Part shown: piece by piece, positions 49,631-59,642 of the stretch
Position numbering within the stretch: the first letter of the stretch is position 1
Layout of the letters: each line of letters opens with the position of its first letter
Origin: Deltaproteobacteria bacterium
GTDB taxonomy: Bacteria; UBA10199; JADGCS01
NCBI GenBank assembly: GCA_024233595.1
Contig: JACKPK010000003.1
Coordinates: forward strand, 1 to 64,000
Length of the DNA stretch: 64,000 nt
Direction: 5' to 3'
The notes under the pieces: model-generated
Seen by the model: only the letters and a program-made list of their open reading frames with translations
The model's database searches: none
Told to the model about the DNA's origin: nothing
Made by a program: the position numbers and the translations under genes

Positions 49631-51114
49631 CAACAATGAACTTAGACCAAGTGTTAATCGGTTGTGCAGAAGTCCCGGCAGGTGTTGAAGTAACGGGATT
49701 GAGTGTGGACACGCGCACTTTAAAAAAAGGCAATGTGTTTTTTGCGATCGAAGGCAGTGCATTTGATGGCAAGGCCTTTGCTGTCGAGGCTCAAAAAGGG
49801 GGAGCCTCGGCAGTGGTCTGCCAGTCAGAGTTGAATCAAAATTTATCAGTGCCCGTGATTCAAGTCGAAAATGTCCGTGAGGTTTATGCAAAAGCCAGCG
49901 CAGCATTTTTTAATCATCCTTCTAAAGATCTTTTTGTGTGTGGAGTCACAGGCACCAATGGCAAAACCACCATCACTTATTTTTTAGAAGCGCTTTGGGG
50001 AAAAGAACAGTCCGGTGTTTTTGGGACCGTGAACTACCGGTGTAAAGAGTTTGAGTTGGCGGCGTCGCACACAACGCCAGATGCCTTTCGGCTTCAAGGT
50101 TTACTTGCGGACATGCTCAAGCATGGGGTGAAGAATATTGCTATGGAGACTTCATCCCATGCTTTAGAGCAATGCCGAGTGCATGCCATTGATTTTGATG
50201 CTGCGATTTTTACAAATTTATCTCAGGACCATCTTGATTATCACAAAGATCTTGACGATTACTACGAAGCAAAGCGTTTGCTTTTTGCGCGTGAGCTCTT
50301 GTTGTCAAAAAAGCAAAACAAAGTGGCTGTGATCAATGCCGATGACGAGTACGGACAAAAGCTCATTCAAGATTTAAAAAACACAAACATCTCTTGTTTG
50401 AGTTATTCAACAAAACAAAAAACAGCAGACCTTGCGGTCGAAAATGTGGTGATCAATCTGCAAGGAGTCAAAGCTGATTTGTTGTATCAAGGACAAAAAG
50501 CTTCGATTCAGCTTTCACTCATTGGGGAACATAATTTAGCAAATGCCTTGGCAGCTCTTGGCGTCTATCTTAAATCTGGCGGCACTTTAGAGCGGGCCGC
50601 AAAAATTTTATCGCAGGTTTCGGTGCCAGGCCGTTTAGAAAAAATAGCTGATCAGGCTATTTTTGTTGATTACGCGCACACGCCAGATGCCTTAGAGAAT
50701 GTTTTGTCGGCTTTGCGCATCACCATGGGCGAGCAAATTGAGCCAGGCCGTTTGATTACAGTTTTTGGGTGCGGTGGCGATCGCGATCGCACCAAGCGAC
50801 CTTTAATGGGACGCGTGGTGGCAAAGCTTTCTGACGTGGCACTTGTGACAAGCGATAACCCGCGTACAGAAGATCCTGAACAAATATTAAAAGACATTGA
50901 ACCCGGCGTGTCGCAGCACATGGATTCTTATGATGGTTTTCGCGGTTATCAGATTGAACCCGATCGCGCCAAAGCCATTCGTTTGGCCATTGAACTCAAA
51001 AAGCCAGAAGACGTGGTTTTGATTGCAGGCAAAGGGCACGAAGATTACCAGATTTTAGGCACAGAAAAAATTCATTTTGATGATCGTGAAGTAGCCAGGG
51101 AGGCTTTGCTATGA
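49627..51114 (+). CDS. murE: UDP-MurNAc-L-Ala-D-Glu:meso-diaminopimelate ligase
   Basis: The 495-residue Mur ligase has the ATP loop VTGTNGKTTITYFL, METSSHALEQ, NLSQDHLDYH and VFGCGGDRDRTKRPLMGRV. The amino-acid-selecting motif TSDNPRTEDP is present: DNPR is the meso-diaminopimelate specificity signature. The peptidoglycan stem should therefore carry meso-DAP at position 3. Four-base overlaps join it to ftsI and murF. Confidence 0.96.
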   Translation: MTTMNLDQVLIGCAEVPAGVEVTGLSVDTRTLKKGNVFFAIEGSAFDGKAFAVEAQKGGASAVVCQSELNQNLSVPVIQVENVREVYAKASAAFFNHPSKDLFVCGVTGTNGKTTITYFLEALWGKEQSGVFGTVNYRCKEFELAASHTTPDAFRLQGLLADMLKHGVKNIAMETSSHALEQCRVHAIDFDAAIFTNLSQDHLDYHKDLDDYYEAKRLLFARELLLSKKQNKVAVINADDEYGQKLIQDLKNTNISCLSYSTKQKTADLAVENVVINLQGVKADLLYQGQKASIQLSLIGEHNLANALAALGVYLKSGGTLERAAKILSQVSVPGRLEKIADQAIFVDYAHTPDALENVLSALRITMGEQIEPGRLITVFGCGGDRDRTKRPLMGRVVAKLSDVALVTSDNPRTEDPEQILKDIEPGVSQHMDSYDGFRGYQIEPDRAKAIRLAIELKKPEDVVLIAGKGHEDYQILGTEKIHFDDREVAREALL

Positions 51115-52493
51115 AGATTTGCGTTTCCGATCTGTATAAATGTTTTGGTGAGCAGGGGCTTTCCTTGCCTGACGATTTTTGTTTTGCGAAAGTGGTGCAT
51201 GATTCACGTGCGGTCACAAAAGATAGTTTGTTTCTTGCCGTAAAAGGCCCGCGTTTTGATGGTCATGATTTTATCAAGCAAGCACGAGCTTCTGGTGCCA
51301 AGGCTATTCTTTGTGAAAAGCGCATTGACGATCAAGCCGACCAAATTGTTGTGCCTGATGTTGTTCAGGCCATGGGGCAAATGGCTTCGTATCTTCGTGA
51401 ACGTATCTCTAAACCTGTGATCGCGATCACAGGGTCTAGCGGCAAAACAACAACCAAAGAATTGTTGGCGCACGCTTTGTCGCAAGTCGGAAAAGTCAAT
51501 TTCACAAAAGGAAATTTGAACAATCATTTGGGTGTGCCTCTCACTGTTTTTGATTTTGATGAAGATGCTGATTTTTACATTATCGAAATGGGCATGAGTC
51601 ATTTTGGCGAAATCGAATACCTCGCTAAAATGGTTTCGCCATCGCATGCTTTGGTCACCAATGTTGGTCATGCTCATATCGAAAACCTTGGTGGTCGTCT
51701 TGAGGGTGTGGCCAAGGCCAAAGGCGAATTGTTTGCGTGTTTGGGCGAAGACGCTATCGCGTTTTCGTTTGATGACGATCCTTTCATTCGCACCATGCTA
51801 ACAGCAGCCAAGCGCATTAGTTACGGTTTTAGTGGCAGTTGTGATTTTAATGCCTGTGAAGTGAAGGTGTCTGAACAAGGTAACGAGTTTTGTGTTTGTT
51901 ATGGCGAAGAAAAGGTTTTGATACAGCAAAAATTAGTTGGAAGGCACCATGTGCAAAACGCGCTGGTTGTTTACGCGATTTGCAATACCTTGGGTGTTGA
52001 TGATGAAAATATTTTAAGCGCACTCAAAAGTTTTGAAATTCATTTTAATCGTGGTCGTCGTTTGGATTTTGATGGTCATGTGCTTGTTGATGATTCTTAC
52101 AATGCCAACCCTGATTCCATGCGTGCAGCAGTCTCGGCTTTGGTCGAAAGTTTTCCGCAGCGCAAAAAGATTTTGGTGATGGGTGATATGCTGGAGCTGG
52201 GTGATCAAGCCGTAACATTGCATCACGAGATAGGTGTTTTTGCAAAAGAGCTGGGTATCGATGCCTTGTATGCCAAAGGCGAAATTTCTAAGAATGCCGT
52301 GTTGGGATTTTGGAAGGACGACAAAGAGTTTCTAAAGACGCATTGGGATTCTGATGCAAAAGGCTTGGCTCAAAAAATCATCCGGCAAGAGTGGCAGCAA
52401 GGCACGCCATTGGGTTTGTTGGTCAAAGGGTCGCGTGGATCAGCAATGGAAAAAGTGATCGAGGCTTTGCAGGCTCCAGAAAGGTGTGGGTGA
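51111..52493 (+). CDS. murF: UDP-MurNAc-tripeptide:D-Ala-D-Ala ligase
   Basis: The 460-residue Mur ligase has VIAITGSSGKTTTKELLAHAL, FTKGNLNNHLGVPLTV, IEMGMSHFGEIEYLAKMV and VDDSYNANPDSMRAAV, the MurF-specific Asn-containing motif. It adds D-Ala-D-Ala, the product of the downstream ddl gene, to the UDP-MurNAc-tripeptide. It overlaps murE by 4 bases and mraY by 1 base. Confidence 0.96.
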   Translation: MKICVSDLYKCFGEQGLSLPDDFCFAKVVHDSRAVTKDSLFLAVKGPRFDGHDFIKQARASGAKAILCEKRIDDQADQIVVPDVVQAMGQMASYLRERISKPVIAITGSSGKTTTKELLAHALSQVGKVNFTKGNLNNHLGVPLTVFDFDEDADFYIIEMGMSHFGEIEYLAKMVSPSHALVTNVGHAHIENLGGRLEGVAKAKGELFACLGEDAIAFSFDDDPFIRTMLTAAKRISYGFSGSCDFNACEVKVSEQGNEFCVCYGEEKVLIQQKLVGRHHVQNALVVYAICNTLGVDDENILSALKSFEIHFNRGRRLDFDGHVLVDDSYNANPDSMRAAVSALVESFPQRKKILVMGDMLELGDQAVTLHHEIGVFAKELGIDALYAKGEISKNAVLGFWKDDKEFLKTHWDSDAKGLAQKIIRQEWQQGTPLGLLVKGSRGSAMEKVIEALQAPERCG

Positions 52494-53569
52494 TGTTGTA
52501 CTATTTTCTTTATCCTCTCAGAGACGAATTCATTCTTTTTAATTTGTTTCGTTACATCACGTTTCGCACTTTTGGCAGCTTGATGACAGCCATGATCATC
52601 TATTTTCTTTTTGGTAAGAAATGGATTTTGTTTCTTAAAGCCAAACAATTCGGACAGGTGATTCGTCAGGATGGTCCTAAAACACATTTGGAAAAACAAA
52701 ACACACCCACCATGGGCGGCGTGCTCTTGTTATTCGCGCTTTCTGTGTCGACTTTTTTGTGGTGCGATTTAAGCAATGTCTTTGTGTGGGTCTCTATGTT
52801 GGTCATGCTTGGTTTTGGTTTAGTGGGTTTGATCGACGACTACCGCAAGGTCATTAAAAAAGATCCCAAAGGGTTTAGGGGGCAATACAAAATCGTGATT
52901 GAGGTTTTTGTTTGTTTGCTTGCTGGTTTGGTTTTGTACGGCATGGGTTATTTGGACACATCTTTGAGGGTGCCGTTTTTAAAAGATTTTCATTTTGATT
53001 TGGGCGTTGGGTATCTTTACTTCACCATTTTGGTTGTTGTGGGTGCTGCCAACGCTGTGAATTTAACAGATGGTTTAGATGGTTTGGTGACTGTGCCATC
53101 GATCATTTCCTTTTTTAGTTATGGTGTGCTTGCTTACGCCGCCGGTAACGCTGTGATTGCTAATTACCTGCAGGCGCCTTTGGTGCTTGGTGCGGGTGAG
53201 CTGAGCATCATTTGTGGTGCCACCATTGGGTCTTTGATTGGGTTTCTTTGGTACAACACGCATCCTGCAGATATTTTTATGGGCGACGTTGGTGCTTTAG
53301 GTTTGGGTGGTCTGCTTGGCACGGTGGCCATGATCACCAAAAACGAAATCCTTCTGATCCTGATTGGCGGGATTTTTGTTTTAGAAACGGTTTCGGTGAT
53401 TTTGCAGGTGGGCTCGTTTAAGTTGTTTAAAAAACGCATTTTTAAAATGGCGCCTTTGCATCATCATTTTGAACTCATGGGTTGGAAAGAATCAAAAGTG
53501 ATTGTTCGTTTTTGGATTCTTTCTTTTATTATGTCTTTATTTGCTTTGGTGACACTTAAGATTCGATGA
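52493..53569 (+). CDS. mraY: Phospho-MurNAc-pentapeptide translocase
   Basis: The start is ATG 52493 overlapping the murF TGA (TGATG), giving 358 residues beginning MLYYFLYPLRDEF. The longer frame is a shadow of murF. This ten-span membrane enzyme shows PTMGGVLLLFA, the catalytic LIDDYRKV and NLTDGLDGL, and the GDVGALGLGG and HHHFE motifs. It makes lipid I from UDP-MurNAc-pentapeptide and undecaprenyl phosphate. It overlaps murD by 4 bases. Confidence 0.96.
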   Translation: MLYYFLYPLRDEFILFNLFRYITFRTFGSLMTAMIIYFLFGKKWILFLKAKQFGQVIRQDGPKTHLEKQNTPTMGGVLLLFALSVSTFLWCDLSNVFVWVSMLVMLGFGLVGLIDDYRKVIKKDPKGFRGQYKIVIEVFVCLLAGLVLYGMGYLDTSLRVPFLKDFHFDLGVGYLYFTILVVVGAANAVNLTDGLDGLVTVPSIISFFSYGVLAYAAGNAVIANYLQAPLVLGAGELSIICGATIGSLIGFLWYNTHPADIFMGDVGALGLGGLLGTVAMITKNEILLILIGGIFVLETVSVILQVGSFKLFKKRIFKMAPLHHHFELMGWKESKVIVRFWILSFIMSLFALVTLKIR

Positions 53570-54930
53570 ACGCAGAACAAACAACCAGAAAAGAACTTTT
53601 TCTTAAGGCAACCTCTTGCCTTGTTGTGGGCTATGGTGTGACCGGAAAGGCTCTGGCGCGCTTTTGTCAGACACAGAACAAGCGTTGTTTCGTTTTTGAT
53701 GATTCAACTCAAAGCTGTGATCAGCACGAGGTGTTTCAAGAAAACTGGGATGAAGTCGATCTTGTTTTGGTGAGCCCAGGTGTGCCGCTTTCTCATCCTG
53801 TGATTCAAGAAGCGCGACAAAAAAACAAAGCTTTATTTGGTGAGCTCGAGCTGGCCAGCTTGTTTTTGTCGGGGCGTTTTGTTGGTGTCACTGGCACCAA
53901 TGGCAAAACCACAACTGTGTGTTTGATTCATAAAATGTTGCAGGATGCGGGTGTTGATGCGGGGCTTTTTGGCAATGTTGGTGAACCGCTCATTGAAGCT
54001 GTTATGCAAAAAGCGCAGCACCAAGTTTATGTCATTGAAGAAAGTAGTTATCAGCTAGAGCTTGTTGGTAGTTTGCGACATGACATCGCCTTGTTTCTCA
54101 ATTTGGGTGATGACCACGCCGATCGCTACCAAAGCAGAGATGCCTATGGTCAGGCGAAGGCGCAGATCATTAAAAATAGTTCAGAACAAGATGTTTTTGT
54201 TTTTAACGATGACGATCCATTTTGTGCGCGAGTGGCTAAAAAAGGCCATTGCAAAAGTTTTGGTTACAGCTTGGTGAATGTTTTAGACAAAGGCGCGTGT
54301 CTCAAAAACGAATGCGCTCAAGTCCTGATTGCAAAAGATAAGGTCTTTGAATTTGACGTGCAAGATCGCGCTTTAGCGGGATTGCATAATTTAGAAAACA
54401 TTTTAGCATCGTTGCTCGTCTGTTGTTTGATTGATGACAGTGAAGCGGCGCGCTTGTCGTATCAAAACACATTGCGCAACTTTAAAGGACTGCCACATCG
54501 CATGCAATGTTTTGCGGAGCACAAAGGCGTGCGGTTTTTTGACGACTCAAAAGCAACCAATGTGCCTGCTGTGGTGATGGCTTTGGCAAGTTTTGAGGCC
54601 GGGGTGTTGTTGGTTTTGGGTGGTCGCGATAAAGCTTCTGATTTTAAACCTTTAAAAGCCTTGGTGGAACACAAAGCTAAAGCTGTTTTGTTAATTGGTG
54701 AAGCGAGCGAAAAAATAGCCGAGAGCCTTAAGGGGTCTGCAAATATCGAAAAATGCGGTGTCTTGGACAAGGCTGTGGAGCGTGCGTTCAAGTTGATGCG
54801 GTCTGGCGATGTTGTTTTGTTATCGCCCGCTTGTGCAAGCCAAGATCAATTTCGTGATTACAGTGATCGTGGGGATTCGTTTCAGCGACTTGTGAATAGA
54901 CAGATTCAAGAGAACGAGGTGCACGCATGA
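53566..54930 (+). CDS. murD: UDP-MurNAc-L-Ala:D-Glu ligase
   Basis: The 454-residue Mur ligase has the N-terminal Rossmann-like LVVGYGVTGKALARF, ATP loop VGVTGTNGKTTTVCLI, EESSYQLELV, LNLGDDHADRY, DDSKATN and the C-terminal SPACASQDQFRDYSDRGDSF. It adds D-Glu to UDP-MurNAc-L-Ala. It is flanked by 4-base overlaps with mraY and ftsW. Confidence 0.95.
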   Translation: MNAEQTTRKELFLKATSCLVVGYGVTGKALARFCQTQNKRCFVFDDSTQSCDQHEVFQENWDEVDLVLVSPGVPLSHPVIQEARQKNKALFGELELASLFLSGRFVGVTGTNGKTTTVCLIHKMLQDAGVDAGLFGNVGEPLIEAVMQKAQHQVYVIEESSYQLELVGSLRHDIALFLNLGDDHADRYQSRDAYGQAKAQIIKNSSEQDVFVFNDDDPFCARVAKKGHCKSFGYSLVNVLDKGACLKNECAQVLIAKDKVFEFDVQDRALAGLHNLENILASLLVCCLIDDSEAARLSYQNTLRNFKGLPHRMQCFAEHKGVRFFDDSKATNVPAVVMALASFEAGVLLVLGGRDKASDFKPLKALVEHKAKAVLLIGEASEKIAESLKGSANIEKCGVLDKAVERAFKLMRSGDVVLLSPACASQDQFRDYSDRGDSFQRLVNRQIQENEVHA

Positions 54931-56108
54931 TTTTTACAAGAACACGCTACCGCAACCAAAACCACAAAGTGTTGCCTAATTTTGGGTCTCAGAAAACAAA
55001 GGTTAAAATTCAAAAGCCCTTTGATGTGTATTTGTTTTTCACAACCCTGATGTTGGTGTTGATTGGTGTGATGATGATTTTTTCATCAAGCGCTATTTTG
55101 GCTCAGGAACGTTATGGAGACACGTATTACTTTTTGAAAAAAGAAATGATTTATATTGTTGTTGGTTTGGTGGCGTTGTTCACAACCAAAAAAATTGATT
55201 ACAAACATTATCAAAAATTGATTTTTCCGATGATGATAGCCGCCTTAGTGCTCATGGCCATGAGCTTCATCCCGCAATTTGGCCATAGTGCTGGCGGCGC
55301 GCGTCGGTGGATTCGTCTTGGTGGTTTTGGTTTGCAGCCTTCCGAAATCACAAAGGTGGTTGTGATCATGCTCACGGCTTATCTTATTGATAAAAAGCAA
55401 GAACGCATTCGTGAGTTTGCTAAAGGTTATGTGCCGGTCATTGCTTTAGCTGGTTTTTACATTGGTTTGATTTTGTTACAAAAAGATTTGGGGTCGGCCT
55501 TTGTTTTGGGATCTGTTGTTTTCTTAATGCTTTTTGTTTCGGGAACGCGCACTGCTTATTTAATAGGAAGTATCTTAGCGGCAGCGCCCGTTTTGTATCT
55601 TTTGATTTTTTCGGTTTCGTTTCGAAAACGCCGTATCTTAGCATTTTTGGATCCCTGGAAGTACAAACTCGATTACGGTTTTCAAATCATTCAATCCTTT
55701 GTTGCGTTCCGCTCTGGTGGTTTAACCGGTGTTGGTTTGGGTGAGAGCAAACAAAAGTTGTTTTATTTGCCAGAGGCGCACACCGATTTTATTTTTTCGG
55801 TGTTTGGAGAAGAGTTTGGGATGCTTGGTGTTGTTTTTGTGGCGGGGTTATTTTTGTTCTTTGTTTACCGTGGCATTAAGATCGCGCAAAAAACCAAAGA
55901 TTTATTCGGCATGTTTTTAGCCTTGGGCCTTACAAGTCTTGTTGGATTACAGGCATTCATTAACTTTGGTGTTGTGATGGGTGTGTTGCCAACAAAAGGT
56001 TTGGCTTTGCCTTTTATTAGTTACGGCGGAACATCGCTCATCATGTCGCTTGCCTGTGTTGGGATTTTGCTTAACGTTTCAACGCACACCGGAGAGGAAG
56101 TTTCTTAA
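54927..56108 (+). CDS. ftsW: Lipid II polymerase FtsW (SEDS family)
   Basis: The 393-residue membrane protein has about ten hydrophobic segments. SEDS signatures include GGARRWIRLGGFGLQPSEITKVVVI, LLQKDLGSAFVLG, the loop LGESKQKLFYLPEAHTDFIFSVFGEEFG and GLALPFISYGGTSL. With FtsI it builds septal glycan. Its position between murD and murG, next to division genes, supports FtsW rather than RodA. It shares a 1-base junction with murG. Confidence 0.95.
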   Translation: MIFTRTRYRNQNHKVLPNFGSQKTKVKIQKPFDVYLFFTTLMLVLIGVMMIFSSSAILAQERYGDTYYFLKKEMIYIVVGLVALFTTKKIDYKHYQKLIFPMMIAALVLMAMSFIPQFGHSAGGARRWIRLGGFGLQPSEITKVVVIMLTAYLIDKKQERIREFAKGYVPVIALAGFYIGLILLQKDLGSAFVLGSVVFLMLFVSGTRTAYLIGSILAAAPVLYLLIFSVSFRKRRILAFLDPWKYKLDYGFQIIQSFVAFRSGGLTGVGLGESKQKLFYLPEAHTDFIFSVFGEEFGMLGVVFVAGLFLFFVYRGIKIAQKTKDLFGMFLALGLTSLVGLQAFINFGVVMGVLPTKGLALPFISYGGTSLIMSLACVGILLNVSTHTGEEVS

Positions 56109-57187
56109 TGTCGGAACGTAACCCCAAATTATTAGTTGCTGGTGGTGGCACAGGAGGACACGTCTTTCCTGGTTTGGCTATTGCCGAAGCGTGGGTGCGT
56201 TCGGGTGGCGAGGCTGTTTTTGTGGGAACGCCGCAGGGGCAAGAAACAACGCATGTGCCCAAGGCTGGATTTGAATTGCATTTATTAAATGTGGGGCGTC
56301 TTAAGGGTTATGGATTGCTGTTTAAGATAAAAACTTTATTGGGTTTGCCCAAAGCACTTTGGCAAGCCAAAGGCATTTTGCGTAAAGAAAATCCAGATGT
56401 GGTTTTAGGTATTGGTGGTTATGCTTCTGGTCCAGCATGTATAGTGGCTGCTTTTACGGGTCGTTTTGTTGCCTTGGCAGATCAAAACGCGCACCCAGGT
56501 TTAACAAATCGTGTGTTATCTCGTTTTGCAAAAGTGGTTTACACAAGTTTTGAAGAGAGCGCGGCATTTTTCCCAAGTAAAAAAGTAAATTGTTTTGGTA
56601 ACCCGATCCGAGCACAAATTTCAAAAAGCGCTTATGAAATTTCTAAAGATGAGTTTCATGTTTTTGTATTTGGTGGTTCGCAAGGTGCTGTGGGCATGAA
56701 CCGTTTGTGGTTAGAGGCTTTGGCATTGATCCCCGATTGTTGGAATAAATTACGCATTGTGCACCAAGCAGGGGCTACAGACGAAGACGAGATCAAAGAG
56801 TTTTATCATAAAAATAATTTAAAGGCAGAGGTTTCGCGATTTTTTGATGACATGTCAGAGCGATACCGTTGGTCGCACTTGCTGGTGTGTCGTTCGGGAG
56901 CTGGCACTGTCACAGAATTAGCGCTTTGTGGGCGACCTGCAGTTTTAGTGCCTTACCCGCAAGCAGCTGATGATCATCAAACAAAGAACGCGCGTGCTTT
57001 TGTGCACGGCGGTGGTTGTTGGTTAATGCCGCAAGATTCAGACCCCAGTGAATTGGCAGCGATTTTAAAAGAGAGCATGGAGCATCCTGAGAGCTTGGCA
57101 AAAAAAGCGACGATCATGGAAACCTTGGCGCGCCCAAATGCGGCAACAGACATTGTGAGCGATTTGAAAAGACGAGTGAATGTATAA
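56108..57187 (+). CDS. murG: UDP-GlcNAc:lipid I N-acetylglucosaminyltransferase
   Basis: The 359-residue GT-B glycosyltransferase has VAGGGTGGHVFPGLAIAEAW, GIGGYASGPACIVA, QNAHPGLTNRVL, VFGGSQGAVGMN and CRSGAGTVTELALCGRPAVLVPYP with the UDP-binding Glu. It converts lipid I to lipid II at the inner membrane face. It overlaps murC by 8 bases. Confidence 0.96.
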   Translation: MSERNPKLLVAGGGTGGHVFPGLAIAEAWVRSGGEAVFVGTPQGQETTHVPKAGFELHLLNVGRLKGYGLLFKIKTLLGLPKALWQAKGILRKENPDVVLGIGGYASGPACIVAAFTGRFVALADQNAHPGLTNRVLSRFAKVVYTSFEESAAFFPSKKVNCFGNPIRAQISKSAYEISKDEFHVFVFGGSQGAVGMNRLWLEALALIPDCWNKLRIVHQAGATDEDEIKEFYHKNNLKAEVSRFFDDMSERYRWSHLLVCRSGAGTVTELALCGRPAVLVPYPQAADDHQTKNARAFVHGGGCWLMPQDSDPSELAAILKESMEHPESLAKKATIMETLARPNAATDIVSDLKRRVNV

Positions 57188-58565
57188 GAAGTTAAAAATC
57201 CATTTTATTGGCATTGGTGGGATTGGCATGAGTGGCATTGCTGAAATCCTATTGAGTCTTGGTTACCCCGTGAGTGGTTCTGATATCAAACGCAGTTCCA
57301 TAACACGGCGACTCACGCGTTTGGGAGCTAAGATTCACATTGGCCATAACGAAAAAAATGTAGCTCAGGCCGAAGTTGTGGTGGTGAGTTCTGCTATTCA
57401 AAAAGCCAATCCCGAATTGGTGTTTGCAAAAAAACAAGGCATTCAGGTGATTCAGCGTGCCGAGATGTTAGCCGAGATCATGCGGCTTGCTAAGTATGGT
57501 GTTGCGGTTGCGGGCACTCATGGAAAAACCACCACCACGTCGTTGCTTGCTAGTGTTTTGCACGCGGGTGGTTATGATCCCACTGTGATCATTGGCGGCA
57601 AAGTCAGAAGTTTGCGATCGAACGCGCGTTTAGGAAAAGGTGATTTCATGATCACCGAGGCTGATGAATCTGATGGTTCGTTTTTAAAATTATTCCCGAG
57701 CATTGCGGTTGTGACCAATATGGATCGTGAACACATGGATCATTACGGGAGTTTTCAAAAATACCGTGAAGCCTTTCAGAGCTTTTGTGAACGCTTGCCA
57801 TTTTATGGCGTTGCTATTTTGTGTGGTGAAGACAACGAAACAAAAAAACTTTCTGAAAAAGTGGATCGCCGCACCATTCTTTATGGCTTTAACAAAGACT
57901 TTGAATGGAATGCTGAAGGTTTGGAGTATGAAGGGGCTAAAACATCGTTTGATTTGTTTCGTTACGATCAATTTATTGATCGCATCACAATCAACACGCC
58001 GGGTCGTCACAATGTTTTGAATTCGCTTGCTACCATTGCGGTTGCGGAAGAACTTGGTGTGAGCCTTAAAAAAGTAAAAAAAGGATTGATGCAATTCAAA
58101 GGTGTTGGTCGTCGCATGGAGGTCTTGCTTAAGAATCGCAACATCACAGCCATTGACGATTACGGGCATCATCCCACTGAAATCAAAGCCACTTTATTTG
58201 CTATTCGTCGGGCTTTTGCGGGGCGTTTGGTGGTGTTGTTTCAACCGCATCGTTACACACGAACTCAGGATTTGTTCACTGATTTTGTGAAGGCTTTTGA
58301 TCTTGCTGATTTGGTTTTTATCACTACAATCTACGCAGCGGGCGAAAAGAGCCTGCCAGGAGTGAGCGGTAAGAAGCTGGCGGAAGCCATTCAAGAAAAA
58401 GGCAAGGTGGACGCTTCTTACTTGCAGCAAAGTGAAAAAATGGTGAATGAGTTTGTTGGCCACATTTTGCCGGGTGATGTTGTGTTGACTTTGGGCGCTG
58501 GCGATATCACAAAAGTGGGTAAAAAGATTGCGAAGGAACTCAAAAAGTCGTTTGGTCAACCATGA
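57180..58565 (+). CDS. murC: UDP-MurNAc:L-alanine ligase
   Basis: The 461-residue Mur ligase has HFIGIGGIGMSGIAEIL at the N-terminus, ATP loop VAGTHGKTTTTSLLASVL, ITEADESDGSFL, VTNMDREHMDHYGSF and DDYGHHPTEIKATL. It adds the first stem residue. The order murC-murB-ddl is common. It overlaps murG by 8 and murB by 4 bases. Confidence 0.96.
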   Translation: MYKKLKIHFIGIGGIGMSGIAEILLSLGYPVSGSDIKRSSITRRLTRLGAKIHIGHNEKNVAQAEVVVVSSAIQKANPELVFAKKQGIQVIQRAEMLAEIMRLAKYGVAVAGTHGKTTTTSLLASVLHAGGYDPTVIIGGKVRSLRSNARLGKGDFMITEADESDGSFLKLFPSIAVVTNMDREHMDHYGSFQKYREAFQSFCERLPFYGVAILCGEDNETKKLSEKVDRRTILYGFNKDFEWNAEGLEYEGAKTSFDLFRYDQFIDRITINTPGRHNVLNSLATIAVAEELGVSLKKVKKGLMQFKGVGRRMEVLLKNRNITAIDDYGHHPTEIKATLFAIRRAFAGRLVVLFQPHRYTRTQDLFTDFVKAFDLADLVFITTIYAAGEKSLPGVSGKKLAEAIQEKGKVDASYLQQSEKMVNEFVGHILPGDVVLTLGAGDITKVGKKIAKELKKSFGQP

Positions 58566-59632
58566 GTAAAAAGAAAGGAAATGACAACATGCAAGAACAA
58601 GAAGTGACAAGCACAATGGGACGTAATGCTTTGCACCAGGACATCCTAAAGCGTTGGCAGAAAAAGCAAAAACTCACTTTGTCCGAAGATCTCAAAGACA
58701 TTCTGACTTTGCGTTTTGATGGCGAGGTTAAATTCAACGAGCCGTTATCAAAACACACTTACATTAAAATTGGTGGACCAGCTGATGCTTATTTAAAACC
58801 AAGAACAATCGAGGCTTTAAAATTTGCCTTGGAGTTAGCCGGTGAACACAACGTGCCTTATACAATTTTAGGCAAAGGCGCGAACACCTTGGTGAAAGAC
58901 GGCGGCGTTAGAGGTTTTGTGATTTGCCTTTACGATGCTTTAAGCGATTACGAAGTTTTAGAACAAACTGACGATCACATTGATCTGCGTGTTTCGGCGG
59001 GAATGCCTTGGAAAAAAGTCATGCAAATTGCCCGTGATTTGGGCGCGGCTGATTTTGCGCCTCTTAATGGTATTCCTGGAAGTGTTGGTGGTTTGGTCGC
59101 TATGAATGCGGGCACGCCCGTGGCCGAAATAAAAGACTTTGTGCGCAGCGCGCAGTTTTTAACCAAAGAAGGCGAAGTGCTTGAGCTTGGCCGTGAGCGT
59201 TTAAAGTTTGAGTACCGTGATCTTAAAATGCCGCGCACACAATTTGTATTGAGTGTGGTGTTTCGTTTGACCCAAATCAAAACTCCAGAAGAGGTCGAGC
59301 AAGAGATGAAGCCTTACCAAGAAAAACGCGTCAACACACAGCCGCTTGAGTATCCTAATTTAGGATCTGTTTTTAAGAACCCGCAACCGACACACGAAAA
59401 AGAAGTTGTGGCCACAGCGGGACAGTTAATTGAAGAGGCAGGTTTAAAAAACGTGCGTGTTGGTGGCGCGCGCATTTCGCCTAAGCATGGTAATTTTATC
59501 ATCAACGAAGACAACGCCAAGGCCAAAGACGTTTTGACTTTAATCAATTTGGCAAAAGACAAAATCAAGAACACAACGGGCATTGTTTTAGAAACAGAAA
59601 TCAAAGTGATTGGGGAAGATCCAGAATCATAA
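58562..59632 (+). CDS. murB: UDP-N-acetylenolpyruvoylglucosamine reductase with N-terminal extension
   Basis: The 356-residue flavoenzyme has the FAD-binding HTYIKIGGPADAYLKP and LGKGANTLVKDGGVRGFVI, GIPGSVGGLVAMNAG, and the catalytic Ser loop YPNLGSVFKNPQ of short type II MurB. About 55 residues at the N-terminus (MSKKKGNDNMQ through LTLSEDLKDIL) exceed the usual start and look like a charged helical extension. An internal ATG at residue 10 does not remove it. It overlaps murC by 4 bases. Confidence 0.93.
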   Translation: MSKKKGNDNMQEQEVTSTMGRNALHQDILKRWQKKQKLTLSEDLKDILTLRFDGEVKFNEPLSKHTYIKIGGPADAYLKPRTIEALKFALELAGEHNVPYTILGKGANTLVKDGGVRGFVICLYDALSDYEVLEQTDDHIDLRVSAGMPWKKVMQIARDLGAADFAPLNGIPGSVGGLVAMNAGTPVAEIKDFVRSAQFLTKEGEVLELGRERLKFEYRDLKMPRTQFVLSVVFRLTQIKTPEEVEQEMKPYQEKRVNTQPLEYPNLGSVFKNPQPTHEKEVVATAGQLIEEAGLKNVRVGGARISPKHGNFIINEDNAKAKDVLTLINLAKDKIKNTTGIVLETEIKVIGEDPES

Positions 59633-59642
59633 AAAGGAATAT

